Position numbers and translations under genes: made by a program. Below, piece after piece: positions 1 to 10,064 of a stretch of DNA of 64,000 nt. The stretch's first letter is position 1. Each line of letters opens with the position of its first letter. Location of the stretch: NCBI RefSeq assembly GCF_905171775.1, contig NC_053492.1:294581434-294645433 (forward strand), written 5' to 3'. A model generated the notes under the pieces. It saw nothing but the letters and a program-made list of their open reading frames with translations, was not told where the DNA came from and searched no databases. The DNA comes from Rana temporaria. Lineage: Eukaryota; Chordata; Amphibia; Anura; Ranidae.

Positions 1-466
1 CCCAACACAGACTGGTATCAATCCCTGTGATGCTATGTATGAACCCACAAACTGGGCAAAATGTGACTTTTTAAAACCTAAAAAATATATAAGCAAAATA
101 ACAACCTAACAATAAAACCTAAAAAATATATAAGCAAAATAACAAGACATACTTGTCTAAAAGTCCATTTTATGCAAAGAATATTAAAAAGCCCCTAGAA
201 GTATATAGTGCCACATAAAATGATCACGTACGGAACTATAGAAGCTAAAACTATATAGGACACAAGCTTGAGCATTGAAGAAATGTGCTTCAAATCGCTC
301 CGGTGTGAATGGATAGCAAACTGCAGGTCATAGACGCGAACCCGCCACACGGCATACACAATTTCTACTTGGCATGCATACGGTTATCGCAAAAATGCAA
401 GCGTTTTGCAGCATGAAAATAGACGCAGGTTAAACAATCATTAACAGAAGCAGCGTAGATACTTAC
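1..466 (-). other. sgk1 intron 3 (partial), with a 41-bp tandem duplication
   Basis: AT-rich sequence downstream (minus strand) of the exon 3 donor. I find no exon resembling the next sgk1 coding block, so exon 4 and the kinase domain lie beyond the left edge. A 41-bp unit beginning aaaacctaaaaaatatat is directly duplicated at 73-113 and 114-145. Confidence 0.6.
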
Positions 467-1237
467 AGGGGGTGAGGGATTGCCGTTTAACAGTTCTGGC
501 TCTGTAGGTTGTGAAATATTCAGCACTTCATTACTGAAATAAAAGAAGAAGAAACTTGTGAATAAAGTCCACTTTGGCCACTAGGAGGCAGCGTCACACA
601 TACAATTCTGACTCTATAGGATACTATGAATGGAAGAAAAGTATTCTCTGCCTTCAGATCGGCCTCACATCAATGGATTTTGGGAAACGCAACAAAAATC
701 CAAGGACGGCTCGAGTTATGAAGCTCATCATACACGTTACAATCTGATCGTACAATTTAGATCTCCCAAATAGTGCCAATTGAGTGGGTAGCTCCCCATA
801 GTTTAGATAGGATTGTAGCATGTATGGTGAAGAACGATGGCAGCAGGCAGATGAATGAATACAGAGTTTTCCTAGCTGTAGATGGTGGAGGTAGATCCAT
901 CCCATGTCTATAAGGTAAGTAATAAAGTCCACTTACTGCTTGCAGGTGTAGGTGTTGGTGGAGATCTTCTGGATGAAGTCATTGAGACCCATTCTCCTTT
1001 GCTTCATGAAAGCTGTAAGACACAAGAGATAGGTAGAAGAAGATGAGTACAGCTACAGATGATAGTCCAACCAATGATTGGTCCCCCTATGTCCTCTCCA
1101 TTAGTGTCCCCCATGTCCTCTCCATTAGTGTCCCCCATGTCCTCTCCTGAGCACTCACCGATCAGCAGGGCCACCATGCCCCTCGTCTTGGAGTAGGTGA
1201 GTGTGCTGGGCACGTTGTCCTGGCTCTTTACTGTCAT
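467..1237 (-). CDS. sgk1: Serum/glucocorticoid-regulated kinase 1, N-terminal exons 1-3 (partial gene)
   Basis: SGK1 is an AGC-family serine/threonine kinase acting downstream of PI3K/PDK1 on ion transport and stress survival. Coding exon 1 is 1159-1237 (start codon 1237-1235), exon 2 is 937-1012, exon 3 is 467-533; joined length 222 nt, 74 codons, all introns GT/AG and in phase. Exon 1 begins MTVKSQDNVPSTLTYSK; the exon 1/2 junction reads GMVALLIAFMKQRRMG, continuing LNDFIQKISTNTYTCKH. This is the conserved SGK1 amphipathic N-terminus, known in mammals to direct ER association and rapid proteasomal turnover. Exon 3 encodes NEVLNISQPTEPELLNG and ends at a proline-rich NPSPP just before the linker to the kinase domain. 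Compared with human SGK1 as I remember it, about three residues are missing after EV. The kinase domain is outside the window. Identification is strong; the precise isoform is uncertain, since SGK1 has several alternative first exons in mammals. Confidence 0.95.
1081..1150. repeat. 24-bp tandem repeat in sgk1 intron 1
   Basis: About three copies of a unit reading gtcccccatgtcctctcc with an attagt spacer lie just inside the exon 1 donor. The array is intronic and keeps no splice signal of its own. Copy number is probably polymorphic (inference). Confidence 0.85.
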
Positions 1238-1355
1238 AGTGATGGATAGATAATCCCTTGTAGGAGATTGTACAGTCCCGAGAGCTCCGCTAATTCTAAT
1301 GCCCTCCCGGCTCTGTCTGCCTTTATATATGGGATAAGTCCGGGGGCGGGGCTTA
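1238..1355 (-). promoter_or_regulatory. sgk1 core promoter and 5' UTR
   Basis: On the minus strand a TATA box (ATATATAAAG, 1330-1321) sits about 85-95 nt upstream of the start codon. Initiation is therefore expected near 1295-1300, giving a 5' UTR of about 60 nt. Immediately upstream is a GC box (plus strand 1341-1352, gggggcgggg), a likely Sp1/KLF site. TATA plus GC box suits a rapidly induced gene such as sgk1. I do not see a convincing glucocorticoid response element in this short interval. Confidence 0.7.
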
Positions 1356-1738
1356 GCACACAATGAAACAAACTTGGCTCGGGTTCAAAGCGCCCAGATC
1401 CAGCTCGGGTCAGTCAGCTGGTGAATACCGGGGCTGGGGCACCGCCCCCTCGTTCGTCACATGGGGGCGGGGGGTGTGCGGGCTCACTTTTTTTTCTGGA
1501 GGGTAGAAGAAGAACTTCTTGTCCTCCGATGTGATCGGCCTGTGCCAAGAGGAAGGAGAAGGGGGGCATGTACAGTACATACCACAATGCCCAGCAAACC
1601 CTGCTTCGCCAGGCACATGCAACGGGGACCCAGTGGGCTACATATACAATCCCAAATTCACTCATTTCCCATGCTAATCACACACATAGGCAGCGGAGGC
1701 ACCGGTGCTTGTCGGTGCCTGTCATATACATGGGACGG
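1356..1738. other. GC-rich sgk1 upstream region, no further feature recognised
   Basis: Contains G-rich runs (around 1463-1475) and a T-run at 1490-1496. Open frames here overlap on both strands and have no family resemblance; I treat the stretch as promoter-proximal non-coding DNA. Confidence 0.4.
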
Positions 1739-2790
1739 AGGCTGGGATCACACAGATATACGGATACAGGGCTGTGATATCATAGGATAGGGGGTACAGA
1801 GCTGGGACCACACAGCTAAAAGGGTACAGGGTTGTGATCTCATAGGATAGGGGGGTACAGAGCTGGGACCACACAGCTAAAAGGGTACAGGGCTGTGATC
1901 ACACAGATAAAGGGGTACAGGGCTGTGATAACACAGATAAAGGGGTACAGGGCGGTGATCACACAGATAAAGGGGTACAGGGCGGTGATCACACAGATAT
2001 ACGGGTACAGGGCTGTGATCACACAGATATACGGGTACAGGGTTGTGATCACACAGATAAAGGGGTACAGAGCTGGGACCACACAGATAAAAGGGTACAG
2101 AGCTGTGGTCACACAGATAAAGGGGTACAGGGCTGTGATCACACAGATATACGGGTACAGGGCTGTGATCACACAGATAAAGGGGTACAGGGCGGTGATC
2201 ACACAGATATACGGGTACAGGGCTGTGATCACACAGATATACGGGTACAGGGTTGTGATCACACAGATAAAGGGGTACAGAGCTGGGACCACACAGATAA
2301 AAGGGTACAGAGCTGTGGTCACACAGATAAAGGGGTACAGGGCTGTGATCACACAGATATACGGGTACAGGGCTGTGATCACACAGATAAAGGGGTACAG
2401 GGCGGTGATCACACAGATATACGGGTACAGGGCTGTGATCACACAGATATACGGGTACAGGGTTGTGATCACACAGATAAAGGGGTACAGAGCTGGGACC
2501 ACACAGATAAAAGGGTACAGAGCTGTGGTCACACAGATAAAGGGGTACAGGGCTGTGATCACACAGATATACGGGTACAGGGCTGTGATCACACAGATAA
2601 AGGGGTACAGGGCTGTGATCACACAGATATACGGGTACAGGGCTGTGATCACACAGATATACGGGTACAGGGCTGTGATCACACAGATAAAAGGGTACAG
2701 GGCTGTGATCACACAGATATACGGGTACAGGGCTGTGATCACACAGATAAAGGGGTACAGGGCTGTGATCACACAGATAAAGGGGGTACT
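1739..2790. repeat. 30-bp minisatellite with 7-unit higher-order repeat
   Basis: About 35 copies of a 30-bp unit of the form ggctgtgatcacacagatww + acgggtacag. Units alternate between 'ataa agg' and 'atat acg' variants. From 2041 a block of seven units (ggttg, agctggg, agctgtgg, then four ggct/ggcg variants) recurs at 2251 and 2461, an exact 210-bp periodicity. The third block differs where ggcggtgatc becomes ggctgtgatc. Because 30 is a multiple of 3, long reading frames stay open on both strands; these are by-products, not genes. The array lies about 0.4 kb upstream of the sgk1 promoter. Confidence 0.97.
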
Positions 2791-2924
2791 GAGCTGTGAT
2801 CCTATTCTCATAAAGTGGGTATAGGGGCTGTAATCCCACCACAAATCAGGGGGTACTGAGCTGTGATCCTATTCTCATAAAGTGGGTATAGGGGCTGTAA
2901 TCCCACCACAAATCAGGGGGTACA
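2791..2924. repeat. 67-bp tandem duplication next to the minisatellite
   Basis: Two apparently identical 67-bp units, 2791-2857 and 2858-2924, each starting gagctgtgatcctattctca and ending gggggtact. They contain a diverged minisatellite unit, so the array seems to have grown by duplication of larger blocks at its edge. Confidence 0.92.
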
Positions 2925-3034
2925 GGGCAGTGATCCAATAGATCAAAAGGAACTGGGGAGTGATAGATCAGAAGGGACTGGAGCAGTGACCCCACAATAA
3001 AGGGGCACAGACAGGACTATGATTACACAAATGA

Positions 3035-3250
3035 GAAGGGACTGGGGAATGGATCTAGTAGGTCAGAGGTATAGTCTAGGGCAGTGATCCGTTAGATCAG
3101 AAGGGACTGGGGCATGGATCCAGTAGGCCAGAGGTATAGTCTAGGGCAGTGATCAGTTAGATCAGAAGGGACTGGGGCATGGATCCAGTAGGTCAGAGGT
3201 ATAGTCTAGGGCAGTGATCCGTTAGATCAGAAGGGACTGGGTCAGTAATT
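3035..3250. repeat. 65-bp tandem repeat, about 3 copies
   Basis: Units starting ggtcagaggtatagtctagg (ggccagagg in the second) recur at 3061, 3126 and 3191, an exact 65-bp period. Differences include ggccag/ggtcag and gatccg/gatcag. With the 30-bp and 67-bp arrays this forms a continuous ~1.5-kb tandem region. Confidence 0.93.
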
Positions 3251-4026
3251 TCACAGATTAGAGGGATGATCACATGTGCCCAGGATCCCCTGTGTAATCT
3301 AGGCACAGAAGACTCAGAGCTGGGCTGATGACACTATACAGCATTGCACTGCTCCACTCCCCATCACATCTAATAATAAGAGGGGATCCCCGTCAGAGTG
3401 ACATCACAGTAATGACCATTAGATCAGCAGTGTACATGGAGTTTGTATCCCTGCAATACAAGGAATCCATTGCTCTCCTCCTATACTGAGCTGTATTAGC
3501 TGTTCTGCATGGAGCAGGTGTTTCTCCAACGCACTGGTGGGAAGCAATGACAACAACCCACAGCACATCCCACTCATTTTACTCATCTCCCCCCCCCATA
3601 GCACATGTCACAGTGGGCAGAGGGAGTCCCTGTGGAGGTGTGTGGACAAGTGTGACAAGGAAAACAAAGCCAGGCATTCCCTGCTGAGCTGATCAAGACT
3701 GTTCCCTTCACTAACCTAACCAGTCTGATGATTGCCACAGTCACTGCATTAGAAACACCCATGTTACTGGTTGTGGGGTGATTGGGCAGGGTTGGGGGAC
3801 AGGGATGCAGCTACTATGGAGGACAACACTGGAGCAGCTGTGCATAGCAACCAATCACTTTCTAGCTTCAGCTGGTTCAGTTAGGCTTTGAAAATGAAAG
3901 AGAGAAGCTGATTGCTCCAGTTTTGATTAATTATTGTTTCCATAAAATGACCCCGTCCTGAATCTCTACTGCTACTCCTTTAACTTTATACAACTTTCCT
4001 ATTCAATTTCCTTTAGATGTACCTTC
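3251..4026. other. Intergenic, no gene recognised
   Basis: Ordinary-composition DNA with a short C-run near 3590-3597. No open frame with family resemblance or splice-bounded exon is visible. An alternative sgk1 first exon could hide here but nothing specific supports it. Confidence 0.4.
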
Positions 4027-4355
4027 AGCCCCGGTTCACACTGATGCGATGTGGGAAACGCACAAGACTCGCTGCGTTTCCCCAAAACGCAACGCACTGC
4101 TTCTCAATCACATGGCATTTATGCGATCTTCTGCAGGCGTCAATGTTAGAGTAACGACACCCCTTGAAACAGATCGCAATACGCAGTGCGATTGCCAAAA
4201 AAGCATCGCATGGGTGTTCACAGGTGCTATTCCGGGGAAAAAGGGTCCTGCACCATTTTGGTGCGGATGCGATGTGATTTGAGCCACACAAAAATGCGGT
4301 GCGATTCCTGTGCGAAATAAATGCGTTATTTTCCATGCACCAGTGTGAACGGCGC
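4027..4355. mobile_element. MITE with GGTTCACACTG terminal inverted repeats
   Basis: The left end cggttcacactgatgcgatg and right end ccagtgtgaac are inverted repeats. The interior is rich in imperfect gatgcg/cgcatc motifs able to fold back. The same end type recurs at 61866-63071. No clear target-site duplication is visible, so the borders are approximate. Confidence 0.7.
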
Positions 4356-4468
4356 TGCCTGATTGCATACAAATTGGAATTGTTTAGGCTTGACCTCATA
4401 TTATATGATTTTGGTAAAAATGTTGAAAAGCGCTGCGCAAACCGTTGGCGCTTTATAAATCCTGTATA

Positions 4469-4802
4469 CAGGGGCGGACTGACCATTGAGTCACTCTGGC
4501 ACTGCCCGAGGGCCCCATGCCACTAGGGGGCCCCATCAGGGTTGCCAGGCTCAGTAAAACCAGGGACAGTATGTAAAAAATCTATGTTTTTTTTACATCT
4601 GTCCCTGATATGTCCGAAACCGACATGCTTTTGATGTAAAAATCTCGAGATTTTAGCTGTCCCGCCTCCTGGCGTGGTGGCCATCTGTAAGCCCAGGGGC
4701 CCATAATCTTCTATTGCCCGGGGGCCCCATAATCTTCTATTGCCCTGGGGCCCCATAATCTTCTATTGCCCGGGGGCCCCATGAGTTGTCAGTCCGCCCC
4801 TG
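4469..4802 (-). mobile_element. hAT-like non-autonomous element, 8-bp TSD
   Basis: Termini caggggcggactgac and gtcagtccgcccctg are inverted repeats, flanked by an exact 8-bp TSD cctgtata (4461-4468 and 4803-4810). The CAGGGG terminus plus 8-bp TSD is the hAT signature. The interior carries three 26-bp repeats built on ataatcttctattgcc. Orientation is arbitrary, set opposite to the copy at 6350-6681. Confidence 0.92.
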
Positions 4803-4807
4803 CCTGT

Positions 4808-4836
4808 ATAATAATAATAATAATAATAATAATAAT
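4808..4836. repeat. (ATA)n microsatellite
   Basis: About nine ATA/ATT triplets immediately after the hAT target-site duplication, possibly grown from the gtata in the duplicated target. Confidence 0.95.
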
Positions 4837-5810
4837 GTACAAGAAAATTGTATAATGTATGGCCAACTTTAGTGACACTGCACAGCTTACATTCAGCAAT
4901 AGCACGTTCCCAGCACAAGGGGGCGCCCACAAGACACACTTTGACATATCCAGACATTCTATACAGCATAGCTGTGTTCTGAAATGTACACTTTACATTT
5001 TTTTTTTCACTGACATTTCACTGTACTCATTAAACTAACCACAAAGTGACCGAGAAGCCAAATGTTACATGTCACAGGCTGATTTTTTTTTTAGATTTTT
5101 AGATGAGATGACTGTCCATGATCATGTATCCTAAAGTTAAACATTGATATACAAAGTGGCAATATATTTTCCAAACAAGAAAGGATCAACCAAAACAAAT
5201 AAAAACTAGAGCAGGAAACTAAATCGTGTGCAAACAGCAGTAAGTGATCTCCATCAAGCCACCCACCCCTATCATGGCATGATAAATAGCATCCATCAGC
5301 CAGCACATCTCCTCCTAAAGTCATTGAAAGTGAGCTGAGACAATGCTAAATCCATAAAGAGATTAGACACATCAGGCAGACAAGTTATTGACAAGCCCAG
5401 CATAATCAGCAGAAAACAATAGGACTTCCACTTGTGTGCAGGACAATGTCACCCTCCCCAGTCCCAGATCTTCACACCTGATCCTATTCATCTATATGGT
5501 GATCAGATTGGACACAATGGCTTTATCTATTTGCCAGGAAAGCTTACCTTTCAGAGGAGACTTTTCTGTCTTGGTTCTCATGTTGGAATGCAGAGATGTA
5601 ATAATAATCCACAGTCAGATCTCACTCCACCCCTCCTTCTACAGTGCTCAGGGAAAAGGGAGCCTCTCCAATGCAGCCTGCTACTTTATGAAGCCACAGG
5701 CGCTCAGATTAGCATAGAGCAGATAAGGGTAGGCTGCTTGGCTCTGCCCAGGATCACAGTCCAAGTGACAGCAATCAACTGCTTTCAAAAGTCACCAGGG
5801 TGAAAGGACT
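4837..5810. other. Intergenic, no gene recognised
   Basis: AT-rich, with short T-runs near 4997 and 5083. Frames around 5430-5800 have no recognisable similarity and overlap frames on other phases; I see no gene. Confidence 0.4.
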
Positions 5811-5857
5811 AGAGGAGAGGAGGGGAGAGGAGAGGAGGGGAGAGGAGAGGAGGGGTG
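5811..5857 (+). repeat. GGAGAGGAGG purine-rich microsatellite
   Basis: Pure purine strand made of ggaga/ggggaga units. Mirror-repeat purine tracts of this sort can form triplex DNA (known property). It produces spurious charged reading frames on both strands. Confidence 0.9.
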
Positions 5858-6349
5858 ACAACCTGGGACAAGGAAGGAAGCCCTCGGGGGTCGCCTGTCT
5901 TCTTCTTGCTGTGGCGCCTGGCTGGGGTTGTCACATTTGCCTTGTGTCATCTGCAGGAAAGTCAGTTTTGTTGAGACTTTTCTTCCTCCGGGCCGGATAC
6001 CCAGAGGGTGGAGCAGGCGCCCCCTGTTCAGCCCTGCCACCTACTAAGCATTTCCTAACAGGAAAAATACACTTTTTTTCCTTCCTCAGCCACTGATCCC
6101 ATCTATGAAGAAAGCTCAATGAGCTGCACATTGTTGGAGTCTGATCCAATACTACAGGGACAGTCAGCTCACACTTGTACACAAATCAAGAAGCAGTTAT
6201 ACTGAGTCTACAGCAGGCTTTCTATAACTTTTTAACACAGAGGAACCCCCCAAAATAACACTCAGATCTCAGGGAACCCCTGCTAATAATTATTATATTG
6301 ACGGGTCAGGGGCTGATTTACAAAAACTGGTGCAGCTGTGCCTGGTAGC
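5858..6349. other. Intergenic, with the left part of an older interspersed repeat
   Basis: The segment ending at 6349 (tggtgcagctgtgcctggtagc) resumes after the hAT element with aatcagcttctaac. The same sentence, inverted, occurs at about 41640-41710, so the hAT jumped into an older dispersed repeat. Nothing else is recognised. Confidence 0.5.
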
Positions 6350-6681
6350 CAGGGGCGGACTGACAACTCATGGGGCCCCCGGGCAATAGAAGATTATGGG
6401 GCCCCCGGGCAATAGAAGATTATGGGGCCCCCGGGCAATAGAAGATTATGGGGCCCCCGGGCAATAGAAGATTATGGGGCCCCTGGGCTTACATATGGCC
6501 ACCACGCCAGGAGGCAGTGCAGAGGCGGGGCAGCTAAAATCCTGGGATTTTCACATCAAAAGCATGTCGGTTTCGGACATATCAGGGCCAGATGTAAAAG
6601 AAACATAGATTTTTACATACTGTCCCTGGTTTTACTGAGCCTGGCAACCCTGATGGGGCCCCCTAGTGGCTACCGCCCCTG
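6350..6681 (+). mobile_element. hAT-like non-autonomous element, second copy, 8-bp TSD
   Basis: Same family as 4469-4802 in opposite orientation. Ends caggggcggactgac and a slightly eroded taccgcccctg; exact 8-bp TSD ctggtagc (6342-6349 and 6682-6689). It carries four 26-bp internal repeats (aatagaagattatggggccc...) against three in the first copy. Confidence 0.92.
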
Positions 6682-6721
6682 CTGGTAGCCAATCAGCTTC
6701 TAACATCAGCTTTGACAATAA

Positions 6722-7987
6722 GCCCCTGTTCACATTGTGCCCATTTGACATGCGATTTGTCATGTCAAATCGCACGTCAAATCACCGCCTATTGCCAACA
6801 ACGGCACCATCCGAGTTGGTGCGACGCCGACACTTTTGGCAAACTTCGGGGGCGATTTAAAAAGACATCTGTGTAGGAACCCACACAGATGTCTCTGAAA
6901 TTGCTCTCAAAGTCGGACTGAAGCCCATGTTCACATTGGGCTGATCTGGCATGCGATTTGACATGTCAAATCGCATGCCAAATCAGAAATCAATTGCCGG
7001 TGACTTGTCCTTAAGGTTCCCCTAACGAGAAAGTTTCTTCAAGGACTGCGCAGGCGCAAACTTGCCGACGGAAATCTCCGAACCTCGCCCGGCATCCAGG
7101 CTCATTCTTTAACATCCCCGTGGATTGGAGGATGTTAAAAAAAGAGCCAGGAGGCCGACTGGCCACTTTCCTTGAAATCCACGTCGCCCTGGATGCTGGC
7201 CGAGGTTCGGAGATTTCCGTCGGCAAGTTTGCGCCTCCGCAGTCCTTAAAGGAACTTTCTCGTTAGCCGGAACCATAACCGGCAGATCAGATTGCGCCTG
7301 CGCAGGAACTTTCACATTAGCCGGAACCATATCGGCAGATCACCGGCAATGGTAACGCCCTAATCGGTGCGACGCCGACTTTACAGTGCCACACTGATTC
7401 CCAAAAGTAGCTACTTTTGGCGACTTTGGGGACGATTTGAATAGACATCTTTGCATAAGCCCGCACAGATGTCTGACAAATCGCCCCCATAGTCAGACTG
7501 CATTGTCGGTTTGAAATCATGCGAGTTCAGCTGAATTCGCACGATTTCAAACCCACCCTCAATGTGAACCTGAGTGTAATGCGGTTTTGAAATCGTGCGA
7601 GTTCAGCTGAATACGCACAATTTCAAAGCCGCATTCAGTGTGGACCCAGACTAAAACCTGGAAGTTGATTGTTTTTTTATGCACAGCTGCACCAGATTTT
7701 GCACTCTCCTGTTCCTCCTCGTTCACATTGACTGCAGCTTTGACTATATATGAAATCACACAATTTCAAAGCCGTATGTCAGTGCGACTTCGGGTGCGAC
7801 TTGGAAGACACCTGTGCGGCTTCATGCAAGTCGCACCTGAAATCGGCAAAAGTAGTGCAAGAACTAGTTTTTCAAATCGACGTGGCAACACAAAGTTGGC
7901 ATTGCACCGATTTAAACAGTGTGATTGCCGACAATAGGGTGCGACTCGTTGAATCGCATGACAAGTTGCTCCAATGTGAACAAGGTC
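6722..7987. mobile_element. Composite foldback element with GTTCACATTG ends
   Basis: Left end gcccctgttcacattg and right end caatgtgaacaaggtc are imperfect inverted repeats. The left flank is TAA and the right flank TTC, so the TSD is eroded or absent. The interior holds repeated blocks of the type tgacatgcgatttgacatg, suggesting successive insertions of related MITEs. A separate GC-rich foldback sits inside at about 7014-7270. Confidence 0.65.
7014..7270. repeat. GC-rich internal foldback
   Basis: The arm with gcgcaggcgcaaacttgccg at about 7048 is mirrored by cggcaagtttgcgcctccgc at about 7222. Arms of roughly 95 bp are separated by about 65 bp of low-similarity loop. It is probably a MITE nested in the larger element, with a related GCGCAGG end repeated near 7296. 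Confidence 0.75.
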
Positions 7988-8322
7988 TTCTAGTAAATCA
8001 ACTGCATTAGAGTTGAGTCAGCTGAGATATAAGAAAAAGAATAAAGAATGTGGTATACTAAGCATGTTTGACACCCATGGTTATTTTATAAGATACAATT
8101 ATTTTCAGCAATACAAATGAAATGAAACAAATACTAATACATAAAAACCTGATCATTGATGGTCAATAGAAGAATAGCCCATTACATAAATGGTCAATGG
8201 TCAGTAGCCCCCTTACGTTTGAGGTCAGTGTAATGTCTGTTACATTGGAGGGGGGGGCATTAATTCCGGGCCGCCGCACGACTATATATGTCGGCACTTT
8301 GAAGAGGGATATCTCTGTTATG
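7988..8322. other. Intergenic, no gene recognised
   Basis: AT-rich single-copy-looking DNA ending in the 8-bp target (ctgttatg) of the following hAT-like element. Confidence 0.4.
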
Positions 8323-8437
8323 CATAGGCGTGCGCACAGGGTGTGCCGGGTGTGCCCAGGCACACCCAAATTACCCCATGCGCATTAGTGTTATCGTTCT
8401 GTGTAGCAGCAAGAACATGGGAAAGATCTCCCTCTTA

Positions 8438-8620
8438 AGCCCTGTACACACGGTCGGACCTTTGTCCGGCCAAAATCACATCGGAATGCCGATGGAATTC
8501 CAACTCCGATAGAATTTCCGATGGAAAAAGTCCGCTGGGGCATACACACAATCTGAATTTCCGATGGAAAAAGTCCCTCTGACTTTTTCCATTGGAAATT
8601 CCGATCGTGTGTACAAGGCA
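8438..8620. mobile_element. Harbinger-like foldback MITE, TTA TSD (nested)
   Basis: Starts agccctgtacacacgg and ends gatcgtgtgtacaaggca, with TTA on both sides (8435-8437, 8621-8623). The whole element is a near-palindrome around ttccgatggaaaaagtc blocks. The TWA target with GTACACACG ends fits PIF/Harbinger MITEs. Confidence 0.85.
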
Positions 8621-8741
8621 TTACTGGCTCTGCCATAAGAGAAGTGTTTATCCTTCACTGTGCCGGCAGGGAGAACAATTTGCCGGGGGAATATATATAC
8701 AGTATGTAGACATATACACATGCATGTGTGTTTAAGCTTAA

Positions 8742-9162
8742 GGCTGCTTTCACACTGAGGCATGCAGCCGCGGTGACGGTATAGCCGCGCTATTTGTAGC
8801 GCGGCTATACCGTCGTATTTACCGCGATATTCGGGCGCTAGCGGTGAGGTTTTAACCCCCGCTAGGGGCCGAAAAAGGGTTAATACCTCCCGCGTTGCGG
8901 GCGCTATTACCGCGGTATTACCGCGCTTTCCCATTGATTTCAATAGGAAGGTGCGGTATAGGAGCGGTGAACACACCGCTCCTATACCGCGGTAAAGATG
9001 CGGCTAGCAGGACTTTTGGAGCGCTCCTGCTAACGCACCGCTTCAGTGTGAAAGCCTTCGGGCTTTCACATTGAAGACTACAGGGCATGATTTTTCATGC
9101 GGTATAGCAGAGCTATTTTTAGCGCTGTACCGCATGAAAAACGCCCCAATGTGAAAGGGGCC
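8742..9162. mobile_element. MITE with GGCTGCTTTCACAC ends (nested)
   Basis: Left end ggctgctttcacactgagg and right end ccaatgtgaaaggggcc are inverted. The interior consists of palindromic tagccgcgctatttgtag-type blocks with many CpG. Flanks are TAA on the left and TTA on the right, consistent with a Harbinger-like target with one change. Confidence 0.7.
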
Positions 9163-9456
9163 TTAGGGTGCACACCCTAATGCAATAGGCTGCGCACACC
9201 TATGCTGTTATGGCAGCAGCTAGCTGCATAACCCAAGTATCCATCTCTTCAGGCGGCGGTTCGGTTTACGATAATGGTAGTCTCTGCAGTGGATTCGCCG
9301 CAAGATCACCATTATCAGCGCCGGGAGAGAAGCCCCCCCCCTCCCGCCATCTCCCCCACCCTCCGCCGCTTACCGGAGCCTTCGGTAGTGGCGGATGGCG
9401 CCCACTCGTCTCCATACTATAGCACGTCAAAACGTCACTACTGCCCATATCTCTTA

Positions 9457-10061
9457 GGCCTCGTACACATGACCGTTTTCCTCGACAAAATCCATCAAGA
9501 AACTTGGTGGCAGAGCTTTTGCCGAGGAAAACGGTCGTATGTATGTTTTTCATCGAGGAAACTGTCGAGGAACTTGACGAGAAAAAAAGAGAACAAGTTC
9601 TCTTTTTTCTCGACGGGAGTCTCAATTTCCTCGTCGTGTTCCTCGTCAGGCTGGTTTTCGACGAGAAACACATTTGTGTGTATGCTAAGAAACCCACGCA
9701 TGCTCAGAATAAAGTATGAGACGGGAGTGCACCTTCGGTAAAAGTAGCGTTAGTAATGGAGATAGCACATTTGTCACGCTGTAACAGTCTGAAAAGTGCA
9801 AATCGTCTCTTACCAAACTTTTACTTAACACGCAGTAACACGAGATTAGCAAAAGCAGCCCCCAGGGTTGTGCCAGTGGAATCGAACTTCCCCTGCCATT
9901 GTATGTGTTGTACGTCACTGCGTTTGAGAACGAGGAGATTTTGTCTTGACAGTGTGTACGCAAAGCAAGCTTGTCGAGTTCCTCGACAAGCCTAACAAGG
10001 AACTCGTCGAGGAAAACGATGTGTCTTTTCTGACAAGTTCCTCGGTCATGTGTACGAGGCC
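9457..10061 (+). mobile_element. Long Harbinger-like MITE (about 605 bp), TTA TSD
   Basis: Termini ggcctcgtacacatgaccg and its inverted partner tcatgtgtacgaggcc; TTA at 9454-9456 and 10062-10064. The outer parts are foldback arms rich in cctcgacaag. The inner ~170 bp (gcatgctcag ... cttcccctgcc) is non-palindromic and shared with the copies at 28994-29600 and 40936-41534, and more distantly with 20859 and 43794. A 79-codon frame (9756-9995) lies in this core. Confidence 0.92.
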
Positions 10062-10064
10062 TTA

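Larger units (their letters stand above)
8323..9204. mobile_element. hAT-like element, CATAGGCGTGCGCA ends, 8-bp TSD
   Basis: Ends cataggcgtgcgcacagggt and the imperfect inverted gctgcgcacacctatg, flanked by an exact 8-bp TSD ctgttatg (8315-8322 and 9205-9212). Two smaller MITEs are nested inside (8438-8620 and about 8742-9162), which account for most of its length. No transposase remains. Confidence 0.9.

Noticed and set aside
1739..2790. CRISPR-like direct repeats
   Set aside because: Repeats are contiguous with no unique spacers, and the window is a vertebrate genome.
1840..2844. 300+ residue open frames on both strands over the minisatellite
   Set aside because: They arise because the 30-bp unit is a multiple of three and lacks stops; the peptides are pure 10-residue repeats with no start context, splice sites or known family.
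4025..4486. 153-codon minus-strand frame
   Set aside because: Covers a MITE with inverted ends and overlaps other open frames; no recognisable domain.
5800..6096. Basic peptide from the purine-rich tract
   Set aside because: The EERRGEERR-type product is a direct reading of a GGAGA microsatellite.
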